A DNA stretch of 64,000 bases from an uncultured Lachnospiraceae bacterium (lineage in GTDB: Bacteria; Bacillota; Clostridia; Lachnospirales; Lachnospiraceae). The position numbers were made by a program, and so were the translations under genes. Every line of letters begins with the position of its first letter. The first letter of the stretch is position 1. The notes under the pieces are model-generated. The model searched no databases. It was not told the origin of the DNA and saw only the letters and a program-made list of their open reading frames with translations. Location of the stretch: NCBI GenBank assembly GCA_944383545.1, contig CALWPY010000003.1:111698-175697 (forward strand). The letters are read 5' to 3'. This document shows, in pieces, positions 25,947-34,086 of the stretch.

Positions 25947-26276
25947 TTATGAGTACATAAGTTCACAATAAAATCCTGTTTTATCTTCTCTGCAGGTAGC
26001 AAACTTATATCGCACAAGCTTACCTTCATTATATCTTAAATAAAATAATGAATAAGGATATGCAACAGATTTAATGAATTTTTTAAAATACAAATCTGCA
26101 TTCTCAACAGAATATTCAGATAGCTTTATATCCACCAGATATCTGTTCAAATTCACATTTATGCATACCTTGGATATACCTTCCGTTTTTGTGATACATT
26201 CATTGATTTTATTATATATTTTTTCGTCAGTCAGAATGTGCATCCTGCTTAAATACTCATTTAATACTGTAAACAT
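25947..26276 (-). CDS. Unrecognised 109-residue protein
   Basis: I do not recognise this protein. It is 109 residues, soluble, with mixed charge and no signal peptide, membrane helix or metal motif. Predicted secondary structure by eye alternates helices (5-32, 58-72) with strands (36-52, 76-95). It is preceded by AAAGGA 5 bases before the ATG. It is 11 bases downstream of the HD-GYP gene and 40 bases upstream of the glucosidase gene, so it is cotranscribed with both. Coding is supported by the ribosome binding site, the length and the tight packing rather than by homology. Confidence 0.6.
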   Translation of the reverse strand: MFTVLNEYLSRMHILTDEKIYNKINECITKTEGISKVCINVNLNRYLVDIKLSEYSVENADLYFKKFIKSVAYPYSLFYLRYNEGKLVRYKFATCREDKTGFYCELMYS

Positions 26277-26287
26277 CAGATTCCTTT

Positions 26288-27475
26288 CTAATATTTCTGC
26301 TTATCAGGTATATTATCGTGAATTTCTTTGAATTTATCAAAATTTTTAATAAAAAGTCTTACTACCTTAGGGTCAAAATGTTTTCCGCTCAGTCTTATAA
26401 TTTCATTATATGTATCTTCCAAAGACCACCCCTTTTTATAGTATCTGTCAGAAGTAAGTGCGTCAAACACATCACAAACCGCCATAAGTCTTGCTATGTA
26501 CGAAATTTCCTCTCCCTTCATGCCGAGATATCCCGAGCCGTCCCATCTTTCGTGGTGCTCCTTTGCAAGAATTCTCGCAAGATGCATCATTTCTCCGGGA
26601 CATTTTTCAAGCAGTGCATCTCCGTAAAGAACATGATTTTTCATAATCTGATATTCTTCATCCGTAAGTTTTGAAGGTTTATCAAGAATTTCTTCACTAA
26701 TCATAAGTTTTCCTATATCATGCATCATGGAAGCCGTTGCCAGTTTATCTACATAGTCATCATCAAAACCGGAGGCTTTCCCAAGAACTCTCATATATTC
26801 AGCAACTCTTTTTATATGTTCACCCGTAAATTTTGATTTACTTTCACTTATTTCAGCAAAAGAATATATCAGACCTTTCTGGTTGTTTACCATGGTTATT
26901 GCCGTGTCTATACTTTGGTTTATCATCATTGCATTTCTGTCAACAATAAAATAAGCAACAAAAGACATACACATTACTATTACCATATTCGGTACTGCCA
27001 TATCCGTAAGTGCTTCGGCTACATCTGAATATTCATGGTGTAAAATAACATCTCCGGCTTTAACCTGAAAAACAGCAGAGGCAAATAACCCTATACTCAT
27101 CAAAAGAGATGTCACAAGGACAAGAGTTCTGTTGTAATAAAGTGATGCAATGAGAATAGGGAAAAGCATAAAAGGATATGCCACAGAGCCAAGCTGTGTT
27201 ATAAGAATTATGGTTATTACAACCGTAGAAACAAGAATAACATATTTGGTTGCCCCGGATTTATCTATTTTAAGAAGACCAACCACAATATTAGGTATTA
27301 TTGCAACAACAATGCATATTACAAAGGTAATTGTTAATATAAAAATATCATATTTTTTGTTAAAAAAAAGAAGCACATAATAAATAAGCAAAAGATAAAT
27401 GACTATTCTCATGCACTTAACTGAAATTCTGTTTATTTGTGAATAATTTTCCTGTAGCTGCTTCTCTTTTTCCAT
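26288..27475 (-). CDS. Membrane HD-GYP domain protein
   Basis: This 395-residue protein has several membrane helices in residues 20-180 (about six), then a cytoplasmic HD-GYP domain (about 206-385). The metal-binding HD is His252-Asp253 (MMHDIGKL). The signature HHERWDGSGYL at 307-317 has Leu where the canonical motif has Pro. HD-GYP proteins hydrolyse cyclic di-GMP or related dinucleotides, so a c-di-GMP phosphodiesterase is likely but not proven. It follows rsfS by 5 bases. Confidence 0.87.
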   Translation of the reverse strand: MEKEKQLQENYSQINRISVKCMRIVIYLLLIYYVLLFFNKKYDIFILTITFVICIVVAIIPNIVVGLLKIDKSGATKYVILVSTVVITIILITQLGSVAYPFMLFPILIASLYYNRTLVLVTSLLMSIGLFASAVFQVKAGDVILHHEYSDVAEALTDMAVPNMVIVMCMSFVAYFIVDRNAMMINQSIDTAITMVNNQKGLIYSFAEISESKSKFTGEHIKRVAEYMRVLGKASGFDDDYVDKLATASMMHDIGKLMISEEILDKPSKLTDEEYQIMKNHVLYGDALLEKCPGEMMHLARILAKEHHERWDGSGYLGMKGEEISYIARLMAVCDVFDALTSDRYYKKGWSLEDTYNEIIRLSGKHFDPKVVRLFIKNFDKFKEIHDNIPDKQKY

Positions 27476-27480
27476 AGATA

Positions 27481-27831
27481 CTAACCTAAATCCTCTCCTG
27501 ATAGGGATATACCGTCACGCCATGTATGGTCAAGGTCATAAAACTGACGCATCTCATCCGTAAATATATGGATAATTATATCATAATAATCTAATAAAAT
27601 CCATCCTCCTTGAGCATAACCTTCACGGTTTTTTAAATTGAAGCCGGATTTGTGCATATCTTCCTCCACACTGTCACACATTGCCTGAAGCTGGTTTTTG
27701 TTTGAGCCGCTTGCAATAATGAAATAATCAGTTATGGAAGATACCTTTCTTATATCTAAAATCCTTATATCAAATGCCTTTTTATCTTCGAGAGAATTAA
27801 CGGCTGTCTTAATCATGTCAGTTGATGTCAT
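27481..27831 (-). CDS. rsfS: Ribosome silencing factor RsfS
   Basis: This 116-residue protein of the RsfS/Iojap family binds L14 on the 50S subunit and blocks subunit joining when nutrients are scarce. The diagnostic blocks are DYFIIASGSNKNQLQAMCD, EGYAQGGWILLDYYDIIIH and a C-terminal FYDLDHTWRDG. The start overlaps the end of yqeK by 4 bases, which indicates translational coupling. Confidence 0.96.
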   Translation of the reverse strand: MTSTDMIKTAVNSLEDKKAFDIRILDIRKVSSITDYFIIASGSNKNQLQAMCDSVEEDMHKSGFNLKNREGYAQGGWILLDYYDIIIHIFTDEMRQFYDLDHTWRDGISLSGEDLG

Positions 27832-28412
27832 TCTTTATCCTCCTGTTTTCTGTTTTTAATATAAAACTCATAGGTACGTTTAGTCATCTCGTCAACTTCA
27901 AGAGTTGTTTCACCCAGATATTCCAATGTATTTTTTAAAATATGAATTACACATTTATCCAAATCCGTAAATGCTTCTTTCCTGATAATATCAAGTTCAA
28001 ATATCTTCTTCCTGTTTGGCTCAATATAATCTGCCGTAAATATAATTTTCCCCAGAAGTGTCATATCCGGTCTTCCGGTGGTATGGTAGGAAATGGCATC
28101 TAAAATTTCTTCATCGTCAACATGATATTTTTCTTTTGCATAATATGCACCCAGCTTTCCATGTAAAAGGTCGGGATTTGCCCTTTCACTTTTATTAATG
28201 CTAAGTCCCAGCTTTTCAGCTAATGCAAGTTTTTCTTTTGTAGGGATATTTTTGGCACAATCATGCAGTATTCCGGCAAGTCTTGCCTTTCTTATATCCG
28301 CTCCGTGCACCATTGCCATGCAGGCAGCAGTATATTCCACTCCGAGAGAATGTTCATATCTTTTAGGATTCAGCTTTTTACTCAGCTTGTTTAATATTTG
28401 TTCACGTGTCAT
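27828..28412 (-). CDS. yqeK: YqeK, HD-domain diadenosine tetraphosphatase
   Basis: This 194-residue HD-domain hydrolase of the YqeK family cleaves diadenosine tetraphosphate symmetrically. Metal-binding residues are visible in RYEHSLGVEYTA, GILHDCAKN and AISYHTTGRPDM. The usual neighbour order nadD-yqeK-rsfS is kept. It begins 32 bases after nadD. Confidence 0.94.
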   Translation of the reverse strand: MTREQILNKLSKKLNPKRYEHSLGVEYTAACMAMVHGADIRKARLAGILHDCAKNIPTKEKLALAEKLGLSINKSERANPDLLHGKLGAYYAKEKYHVDDEEILDAISYHTTGRPDMTLLGKIIFTADYIEPNRKKIFELDIIRKEAFTDLDKCVIHILKNTLEYLGETTLEVDEMTKRTYEFYIKNRKQEDKE

Positions 28413-28444
28413 ATTTATACCTCTGACAAAACCTGATATAATAC

Positions 28445-29056
28445 CTATTCTTTATATAGATTATTTATATTAATATACTCAGAAACTGAATTTTCAAGCA
28501 TATCTGATACATCAAAACCGTTTTTTATTTTATTCCTGATACTTTTAGATGAGATATCTAACATCGGGGTGTTTAAGAGTTTAAAACAATTTCTTCCGCA
28601 AATCAGGTTATATTCATTAATTATGGAACAGGCTTTATTTCTGTCCACTTCATCTCTTGCCGCAACCAGATAATCCGCAAGCTCAACCAGTGTTTTCGAA
28701 TCTTTCCATGTATGAAAATTTTTGAGGGAGTCACCGCCCATAATAAAGCTTACAGCCGTATCAGGGTATTTTTCTTTAAACTCCTTTAAAGTATCTACCG
28801 TATAGGTTATTCCTCCCCTTTTCAGCTCCATATCAGAATATTCCATATAATCATATGGTCTTATTGCCAGTTTTATCATAGCCTCCCTGTGAAAATCAGG
28901 AATTACATTGTCTGCTTTTTTATAATAAGTAATGCAGTTAGGCATGATATATACCTTATCAAAAGAATATTCTTCATATGCAGCTTTTGCAAGCATTATA
29001 TGTCCCTTATGGACAGGATTAAATGAGCCGCCTAAAATTGCTATGTTTTTTTCCAT
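28445..29056 (-). CDS. nadD: Nicotinate-nucleotide adenylyltransferase
   Basis: Transfers AMP to nicotinate mononucleotide, giving deamido-NAD in NAD synthesis. The 203-residue protein has the nucleotidyltransferase motif GGSFNPVHKGH at 9-19. The family block SFIMGGDSLKNFHTWKD follows, and the C-terminal motif is ISSKSIRNKIKNG. It stands between yhbY and yqeK in the canonical order. Confidence 0.96.
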   Translation of the reverse strand: MEKNIAILGGSFNPVHKGHIMLAKAAYEEYSFDKVYIMPNCITYYKKADNVIPDFHREAMIKLAIRPYDYMEYSDMELKRGGITYTVDTLKEFKEKYPDTAVSFIMGGDSLKNFHTWKDSKTLVELADYLVAARDEVDRNKACSIINEYNLICGRNCFKLLNTPMLDISSKSIRNKIKNGFDVSDMLENSVSEYININNLYKE

Positions 29057-29095
29057 GCTAAAAACACCACCTGTAATTTTTAAAAAATATAATGA

Positions 29096-29386
29096 TTAAT
29101 CAGGAAGTTTTATCTTAGGTTTCTTTTTATCCGGTTTATAAAGTACTATTTTACGTCCTATCACCTGTACTACCTGTGATTTAGTTCTCTCTGCAAGAAT
29201 AGCGGCAATATTATCGGGAGTGTCGGCACAATTCTTAAGCACATTAATTTTTATAAGCTCACGTGCATTAAGCGCCTCAGATACTGCCTCTGTAAATTCA
29301 GGAGTTATTACCGCTTTTCCTATACTTAAAACAGGCTCCATAGTCATTGCAAGTCCTTTAAGATATGCTCTCTGCTTACTTGTCAT
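29096..29386 (-). CDS. yhbY: YhbY-family ribosome-associated RNA-binding protein
   Basis: This 96-residue single CRM-domain protein is thought to bind pre-50S particles. It starts MTSKQRAYLKGLAM and contains SIGKAVITPEFTEAVSEAL and the conserved VQVIGRKIVLYK. It is 14 bases downstream of obgE, so it belongs with the GTPase in 50S assembly. Confidence 0.94.
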   Translation of the reverse strand: MTSKQRAYLKGLAMTMEPVLSIGKAVITPEFTEAVSEALNARELIKINVLKNCADTPDNIAAILAERTKSQVVQVIGRKIVLYKPDKKKPKIKLPD

Positions 29387-29400
29387 AATTTATTTCCTCT

Positions 29401-30696
29401 CTACTTATAATAGTCAAATTCCAGACCGTAAATCTTTACAGTGTCGCCCTCCTGAATGCCCAGCTCTTCAAGCATGTCCAATATTCCGTTATCCTTCATA
29501 AATTTCTGGAAGAACATGAAGCCCTTTTCAGACTCTATATTTGTATAACCAAGCATTCTTTCCACACGGGGACCTTCAATAAGATAAACACCTTCCATGT
29601 CTTCGCTCTTCTTAACATAAAACGGAAGCTCAGGTGCATCCTTAAATTCATCAATATCTATTTCAGGTGCAAATTCAATTATTTCCTCCGGTGCATTTTT
29701 AACAAGCTCATTTACATACCAGAGCATTTCATTAATGCCTTTTCCGGAAACTGCTGAAACAGGAAATACCTTTATGCCCTTCGGCTCATATTCTTCTTTA
29801 AGCATTTCCATAACAGTTTCATAATCTTCATCTGAAAGTACGTCAGCTTTATTGGCTGCAATTACCATAGGTCTTGATGCAAGCTGCTCATTATAATTTT
29901 TAAGCTCTGTATTTATTGTTTCAATATCAACTATAGGGTCCCTGCCCTCTGTTGATGCGGCATCCACCACATGAATAAGCACCTTCGTCCTTTCGATGTG
30001 GCGAAGGAAGTCATATCCGAGTCCTATTCCCTTTGATGCACCTTCTATAATTCCCGGAATATCAGCCATGACAAAACCATTTTTGTCACCCAAATCAACT
30101 ACACCAAGATTTGGATTTAATGTGGTGAAATGGTAGTTTGCTATCTTTGGTCTTGCATTTGTAACTCTTGATAAAATGGTTGATTTTCCTACATTAGGGA
30201 ATCCCACGAGACCTACATCTGCAATCATTTTAAGCTCCAGGGTAAGCCACATTTCTTTCGCAGGCTGTCCCGGCTGTGCATATTTTGGCGCCTGCATAAC
30301 ACTTGTAACATACTGTCTGTTGCCTTTTCCTCCTCTGCCGCCCTTTAAAAGAACAACAGGCTCAGTTTTATTAGACATGTCAAGTATAACTTTTCCCGTC
30401 TCAAAATCCTTAATGACAGTTCCCGGCGGGACCTTTAAAACAATATCCTGTCCGTTTGCACCATGACAGTTTCTCTTTTTGCCCTCTTCACCGTCACCTG
30501 CTTTATACTTTCTTACATGTCTGAAATCTGTCAATGTATTAAGTCCTTCATCAACGGCAAAAATAACACTTCCGCCGTCTCCGCCGTCTCCGCCGTCAGG
30601 TCCGCCGTCAGGAACGTAGAGCTCACGTCTGAAAGACACATGACCGTCTCCGCCTTTACCTGACCTTACATATATTTTCGCTCTGTCCGCAAACAT
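29401..30696 (-). CDS. obgE: GTPase Obg
   Basis: This 431-residue GTPase works in 50S ribosome assembly and stress control. The N-terminal glycine-rich Obg fold (1-158, GGPDGGDGGDGGSVIF) is followed by a G domain with GFPNVGKST at 165-173, DIPGIIEGAS and NKAD. An OCT domain occupies the last 75 residues or so (FYVKKSEDMEGVYLIEG). A terminator hairpin lies between rpmA and obgE, so obgE probably receives only part of the upstream transcription. Confidence 0.98.
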   Translation of the reverse strand: MFADRAKIYVRSGKGGDGHVSFRRELYVPDGGPDGGDGGDGGSVIFAVDEGLNTLTDFRHVRKYKAGDGEEGKKRNCHGANGQDIVLKVPPGTVIKDFETGKVILDMSNKTEPVVLLKGGRGGKGNRQYVTSVMQAPKYAQPGQPAKEMWLTLELKMIADVGLVGFPNVGKSTILSRVTNARPKIANYHFTTLNPNLGVVDLGDKNGFVMADIPGIIEGASKGIGLGYDFLRHIERTKVLIHVVDAASTEGRDPIVDIETINTELKNYNEQLASRPMVIAANKADVLSDEDYETVMEMLKEEYEPKGIKVFPVSAVSGKGINEMLWYVNELVKNAPEEIIEFAPEIDIDEFKDAPELPFYVKKSEDMEGVYLIEGPRVERMLGYTNIESEKGFMFFQKFMKDNGILDMLEELGIQEGDTVKIYGLEFDYYK

Positions 30697-30715
30697 AATT
30701 TCAACTCCTATTATT

Positions 30716-30753
30716 CCAAAAAAGGAGCTGATATATAAAATAACAGCTCCTTT
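30716..30753 (-). terminator. Hairpin terminator between rpmA and obgE
   Basis: A perfect 10-base stem, AAAGGAGCTG (30721-30730) with CAGCTCCTTT (30744-30753), has a 13-base loop. On the minus strand the stem ends in a run of six T, three of them in the stem. It probably sets a high ratio of ribosomal proteins to downstream factors by partial termination. Confidence 0.7.
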
Positions 30754-30773
30754 GTTTCCTCGCGTATAACTAA

Positions 30774-31064
30774 TTATTCAGCTACAGATACAGGATAAAT
30801 TGAAACCTGCTTCTTGTCTCTTCCAAGTCTCTCAAATCTTACGATACCATCCTTAAGTGCGAAGAGAGTATCATCTCCGCCACGTCCTACGTTTACACCC
30901 GGATGAATCTTAGTTCCGCGCTGTCTGTATAATATATTACCTGCTTTTACAAACTGTCCGTCTGCTCTTTTTGCTCCTAATCTCTTGGATTCTGAATCAC
31001 GTCCGTTCTTAGTAGAACCGACACCCTTCTTATGAGCAAAGAACTGTAAATTCATTTTTAACAT
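30774..31064 (-). CDS. rpmA: 50S ribosomal protein L27 with cleavable N-terminus
   Basis: This 96-residue large-subunit protein has an N-terminus that reaches the peptidyl transferase centre. It begins MLKMNLQFF followed by [15 protein letters not shown]. The first nine residues form the Firmicutes-specific extension that the protease Prp removes after FF. Prp is encoded immediately upstream with a 3-base gap. The remainder matches L27 throughout ([20 protein letters not shown]). Confidence 0.98.
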   Translation of the reverse strand: MLKMNLQFFAHKKGVGSTKNGRDSESKRLGAKRADGQFVKAGNILYRQRGTKIHPGVNVGRGGDDTLFALKDGIVRFERLGRDKKQVSIYPVSVAE

Positions 31065-31067
31065 AAC

Positions 31068-31394
31068 TTACACCTCCTTGAAGTATAATCTCAAATATCT
31101 GTCACCGTACTCTTCATATATTCCCATAAGTCCTATAGAAAGAGATTTGATAAGTAATTGTGCTTCTTTACTGCCTTTTGACAAAAACTTAAGTTTTATG
31201 GTCCCATTTTCCGTAACCATAACTGAAACCTTATCATCCGTCAGCTTCTGAATGGAATTTACGGTCGTAATTACAAGTGCCGAAACTGCACTGCATATAA
31301 TATCAGTTCCGTAACCGGAATAATTTGCATGACCATTTACCGCAAAACCTTTATATAAACTGTCTTTGTCACTGTAAAATACTGCTTTAATCAT
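31068..31394 (-). CDS. prp: Ribosomal L27 N-terminal protease Prp
   Basis: This 108-residue cysteine protease (YsxB family) trims the N-terminal extension of L27. The catalytic pair is His22 (NGHANYSGYG) and Cys34 (DIICSAVSAL). I chose ATG at 31394, not the TTG at 31400, because these residue numbers then agree with those I recall for Staphylococcus Prp. No strong ribosome binding site is visible in the 8-base gap after rplU, so coupling to rplU translation is likely. Its position between rplU and rpmA is the usual Firmicutes arrangement. Confidence 0.95.
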   Translation of the reverse strand: MIKAVFYSDKDSLYKGFAVNGHANYSGYGTDIICSAVSALVITTVNSIQKLTDDKVSVMVTENGTIKLKFLSKGSKEAQLLIKSLSIGLMGIYEEYGDRYLRLYFKEV

Positions 31395-31402
31395 AATCAA
31401 TA

Positions 31403-31711
31403 TTAAGCATTGATAGCTTCAATCTTAACCTGAGTAAATGGCTGTCTGTGTCCCTGCTTCTTGTGATAGCCGGTCTTTCTCTTGTACTTGTAAACAACAA
31501 CCTTCTTACCCTTGCCTTCCTTCATAACGGAAGCTTTAACTGTTGCATTGGCGCACTTTTCACCGCAAAGTAAATCCGAATCATTATTAACGGCAATTAC
31601 GTTGTCAAATGTAACTTCGCTTCCTGCTTCAGCATTAAGCTTCTCAACTCTGATAACGTCACCTTCAGATACCTTGTACTGTTTTCCGCCTGTTGCTATA
31701 ATTGCGTACAT
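31403..31711 (-). CDS. rplU: 50S ribosomal protein L21
   Basis: This 102-residue large-subunit protein is recognisable from MYAIIATGGKQYKVSEGDVI and the C-terminal basic block YKRKTGYHKKQGHRQPFTQV. It is the first gene of the rplU-prp-rpmA-obgE run. It is preceded by a good AGGAGG site, a structured leader of about 80 bases and a near-consensus promoter. Confidence 0.98.
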   Translation of the reverse strand: MYAIIATGGKQYKVSEGDVIRVEKLNAEAGSEVTFDNVIAVNNDSDLLCGEKCANATVKASVMKEGKGKKVVVYKYKRKTGYHKKQGHRQPFTQVKIEAINA

Positions 31712-31789
31712 TCTGGTTTCCTCCTATTATCAAAACTCGCCAATTTTGGTGGTGCATAGGCACACTTTTACCTAATTGTGCGGCATACC
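31712..31789 (-). promoter_or_regulatory. Probable L21 leader (autoregulatory RNA)
   Basis: The transcribed leader of rplU contains several short inverted elements. They are GCACA/TGTGC around 31761-31780, the palindrome CCAAAATTGG (31740-31749) and a CAAAA/TTTTG pair nearer the ribosome binding site. An L21 leader RNA family is known upstream of rplU in Firmicutes, and the position fits. I cannot score it against the covariance model here. Confidence 0.5.
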
Positions 31790-31795
31790 TTGAAT

Positions 31796-31824
31796 AATAT
31801 ATCATTTAAAAATACCCGTGTCAA
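31796..31824 (-). promoter_or_regulatory. Sigma-A promoter of the rplU operon
   Basis: On the minus strand a perfect TTGACA (31819-31824) and TATATT (31796-31801) are 17 bases apart. The start of transcription should be near 31789. Confidence 0.85.
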
Positions 31825-31858
31825 GCAGTTTATCAGGTGTTTTTCAGTATTTTCCAGA

Positions 31859-32833
31859 TTAATTATATATATTTATCTCATCTTCCGTAGCAAGAGGATA
31901 TTCAATCAAATATTTTCCGTTAAGATTTTCCCTGTGCATATCAATTCCCGAAATTCTTTGGTTTTCATAGGTTGTGTAATAATATATTCCCTTGTCTGCA
32001 TTACAGCATGAGGTATAAATTGTAATCTCGTATTTGCCGTTTCCCAAATCACAACAGCCTTTCTGCTGTTCCACAGAGCCTAAAATATGAAAAAACTGGT
32101 TTACACTTTCTTTTTCCGAGCTTCCTGAAACTGAATTTAATTTAGTAAAAGCTACCCTTACAAATCTCGATTGTGAAGAAAGGTCCCCCGGAAGTCCTAT
32201 TGCTCCCATACCACGGCTGTAAGTTTTCAGATTAATTTTATCGGAAAATTTATTTTCCGGCTCCTTAGGTGAAAGATTAATATAATTATTCAAATTAAAC
32301 ATCTGCTCCGGGAAAGTAGGATTATTTGTAAGTACTCCGGCAGGATTATCGTACACATTTATCCCTTCCTTTACCGCTTCCACAGTTATTGATTTATTTT
32401 TATCACTTATAAGCCAATGAAGCTCTGCAAGGGGCATTTTATTACTAAAGGGTATATTTATAAGGTTTATCCTGTTTAAAAGCCCCACAGCCTCCTGCAC
32501 GGATGCACAGCGGGATAAAATCCACGGAATAAACTCAAACTGAGATATATTGTCCTTTCCCTCTTCTGCTTCACTGTAATGAGCATTTCCGACAAAATTG
32601 AGCCCTGCCATACATAAGCCCTTTTCATTCATGGCATCATAATAAAGCGGGTATCCATCTGAAACATGTGCCATTCCGATTATTGCATAATGATTTTCCA
32701 AAGTTTCGGTTTTTCTGAAATCAAATCCGTAATTTCTCGGTGTAATTACAATTTCTTCCCCATATGACATCTCATAATCTAAGGTCCGCCCAAAGTAAAA
32801 ATCATTTGTTTTATAAGTGGCTGCTGTACACAT
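31859..32833 (-). CDS. bsh: Bile salt hydrolase (choloylglycine hydrolase)
   Basis: This 324-residue N-terminal nucleophile hydrolase deconjugates glycine- or taurine-linked bile acids. After removal of Met1, Cys2 is the nucleophile. Arg16 and Asp19 (FGRTLDYE), Asn79 (AGLNF), Asn170 (LTNNPTF) and the Arg in QSRFVRVAF complete the BSH pattern. GSVEQQKG near residue 255 is also typical. The substrate loop reads SRG at 206-208. There is no signal peptide, so it is intracellular. The start has GGAGG about 8 bases upstream. Penicillin V acylase is the alternative for this family, but the motifs favour BSH. Confidence 0.9.
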   Translation of the reverse strand: MCTAATYKTNDFYFGRTLDYEMSYGEEIVITPRNYGFDFRKTETLENHYAIIGMAHVSDGYPLYYDAMNEKGLCMAGLNFVGNAHYSEAEEGKDNISQFEFIPWILSRCASVQEAVGLLNRINLINIPFSNKMPLAELHWLISDKNKSITVEAVKEGINVYDNPAGVLTNNPTFPEQMFNLNNYINLSPKEPENKFSDKINLKTYSRGMGAIGLPGDLSSQSRFVRVAFTKLNSVSGSSEKESVNQFFHILGSVEQQKGCCDLGNGKYEITIYTSCCNADKGIYYYTTYENQRISGIDMHRENLNGKYLIEYPLATEDEINIYN

Positions 32834-32892
32834 ATATAATCCTCCAATTTATAATATTTTAAGACACACTATATATGTTATGAATTTTACTC

Positions 32893-34086
32893 TTATTTAA
32901 ACAACTCATACAATGGTTTTCGTATTTTTTTTCTGGTTATTTCCATAAGACCCAAAGCTGTAAAATCCACAAAATAAGCCTTTGCAGAATCCCTGGCAAG
33001 ATAACTTTCCATTGTGTCCTTCAGAACTTTTAGATTATTTTCATCTTTCATATTGATAAAATCTATTATTATTATACCGGATAAATTTCTCAAACGTATC
33101 TGCCTTGCAGCTTCTTTTGCAGCCTCAAGATTTATTTTTAAAAGGTGTTCTTCCTGAATGCCTCCTTTAACAGCTTTACCTGTGTTAACATCAATGGATA
33201 TGAGTGCCTCTGCAGGCTCTATTACAAGATAGGCACCGGATTTAAGGTAAACCTTCTTTTTAAGTGCTTTTTCAACTTCTGATTCAACACTGTATAATGA
33301 TTTTAAAGAAATCAGAGTATCGTCATGAAGCTTTATGTCATACGGCGCATCCTTATCGGAATTTTCAGAGATAAGTGTTTCATGAATATCATCAATATCT
33401 GTTATTATTGAAAAGTTTTCATATTTTGAATATCCGGTAATATGAGAAATTTCAGAAAGATAATTTTTGCTTTCAGAATACAAAAGTTTTGGACATTCGG
33501 TGTATTTAGCAGTTCTCATTATCTCTTTTAGTTTACATAATAATGTTATGGTTTCCTTAATAATATCTTCGTTTCCTGCTTTTTCAGATTCAGTCCTTCC
33601 AATGACACCGAATCCCGAATATTCTCTGTTTTCTTCAAAAAATTCTACATATAAATCCTTTAGCTCGGATTTTCTTTTATTATCATGTATTTTGGAAGAT
33701 ATTCCTATTTTCCCCGTAGTATTTACAACTGTATACCTGCCTCTCAGACTTAAGGCCGCACTTACCTCATATTTTTTTGATTTAACAGGTTCCCTTGTAA
33801 CCTGGACAAGCAGTTCATCACCAACAACAGGTTTATCATTCTTTTTATTATTGAGAAATATATTATGCCCTTCATTATCATTCAGGGAATAATAACATGA
33901 AAGTCCTTTTTCAACTTCCACAAAAGCGGCGTTAATATTTTTTACAATATTTGTGATTCTTCCTGCATATATATTTCCCAATATACTTTCTTCGTTAAAG
34001 GGATATATCTCTGTAAGCCTGTTATCCTCAAACAAAAAGCCTGTAATTACATTATTAAATTCCGTTATAAGAAAAACAGCTTTCAT
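32893..34086 (-). CDS. Ribonuclease E/G family protein, short form
   Basis: This 397-residue endoribonuclease has an N-terminal S1-like region (GNIYAGRITNIVKNINAAFV). The catalytic DNase-I-like domain supplies two metal-binding aspartates, Asp299 (LISIDVNTGK) and Asp342 (IIIIDFINM), equivalent to RNase E Asp303 and Asp346. The protein ends soon after the catalytic domain and lacks the zinc-link and small domain of E. coli RNase G (about 490 residues). The start overlaps the end of the TIGR03936 gene by 4 bases, so they are translationally coupled. Confidence 0.9.
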   Translation of the reverse strand: MKAVFLITEFNNVITGFLFEDNRLTEIYPFNEESILGNIYAGRITNIVKNINAAFVEVEKGLSCYYSLNDNEGHNIFLNNKKNDKPVVGDELLVQVTREPVKSKKYEVSAALSLRGRYTVVNTTGKIGISSKIHDNKRKSELKDLYVEFFEENREYSGFGVIGRTESEKAGNEDIIKETITLLCKLKEIMRTAKYTECPKLLYSESKNYLSEISHITGYSKYENFSIITDIDDIHETLISENSDKDAPYDIKLHDDTLISLKSLYSVESEVEKALKKKVYLKSGAYLVIEPAEALISIDVNTGKAVKGGIQEEHLLKINLEAAKEAARQIRLRNLSGIIIIDFINMKDENNLKVLKDTMESYLARDSAKAYFVDFTALGLMEITRKKIRKPLYELFK

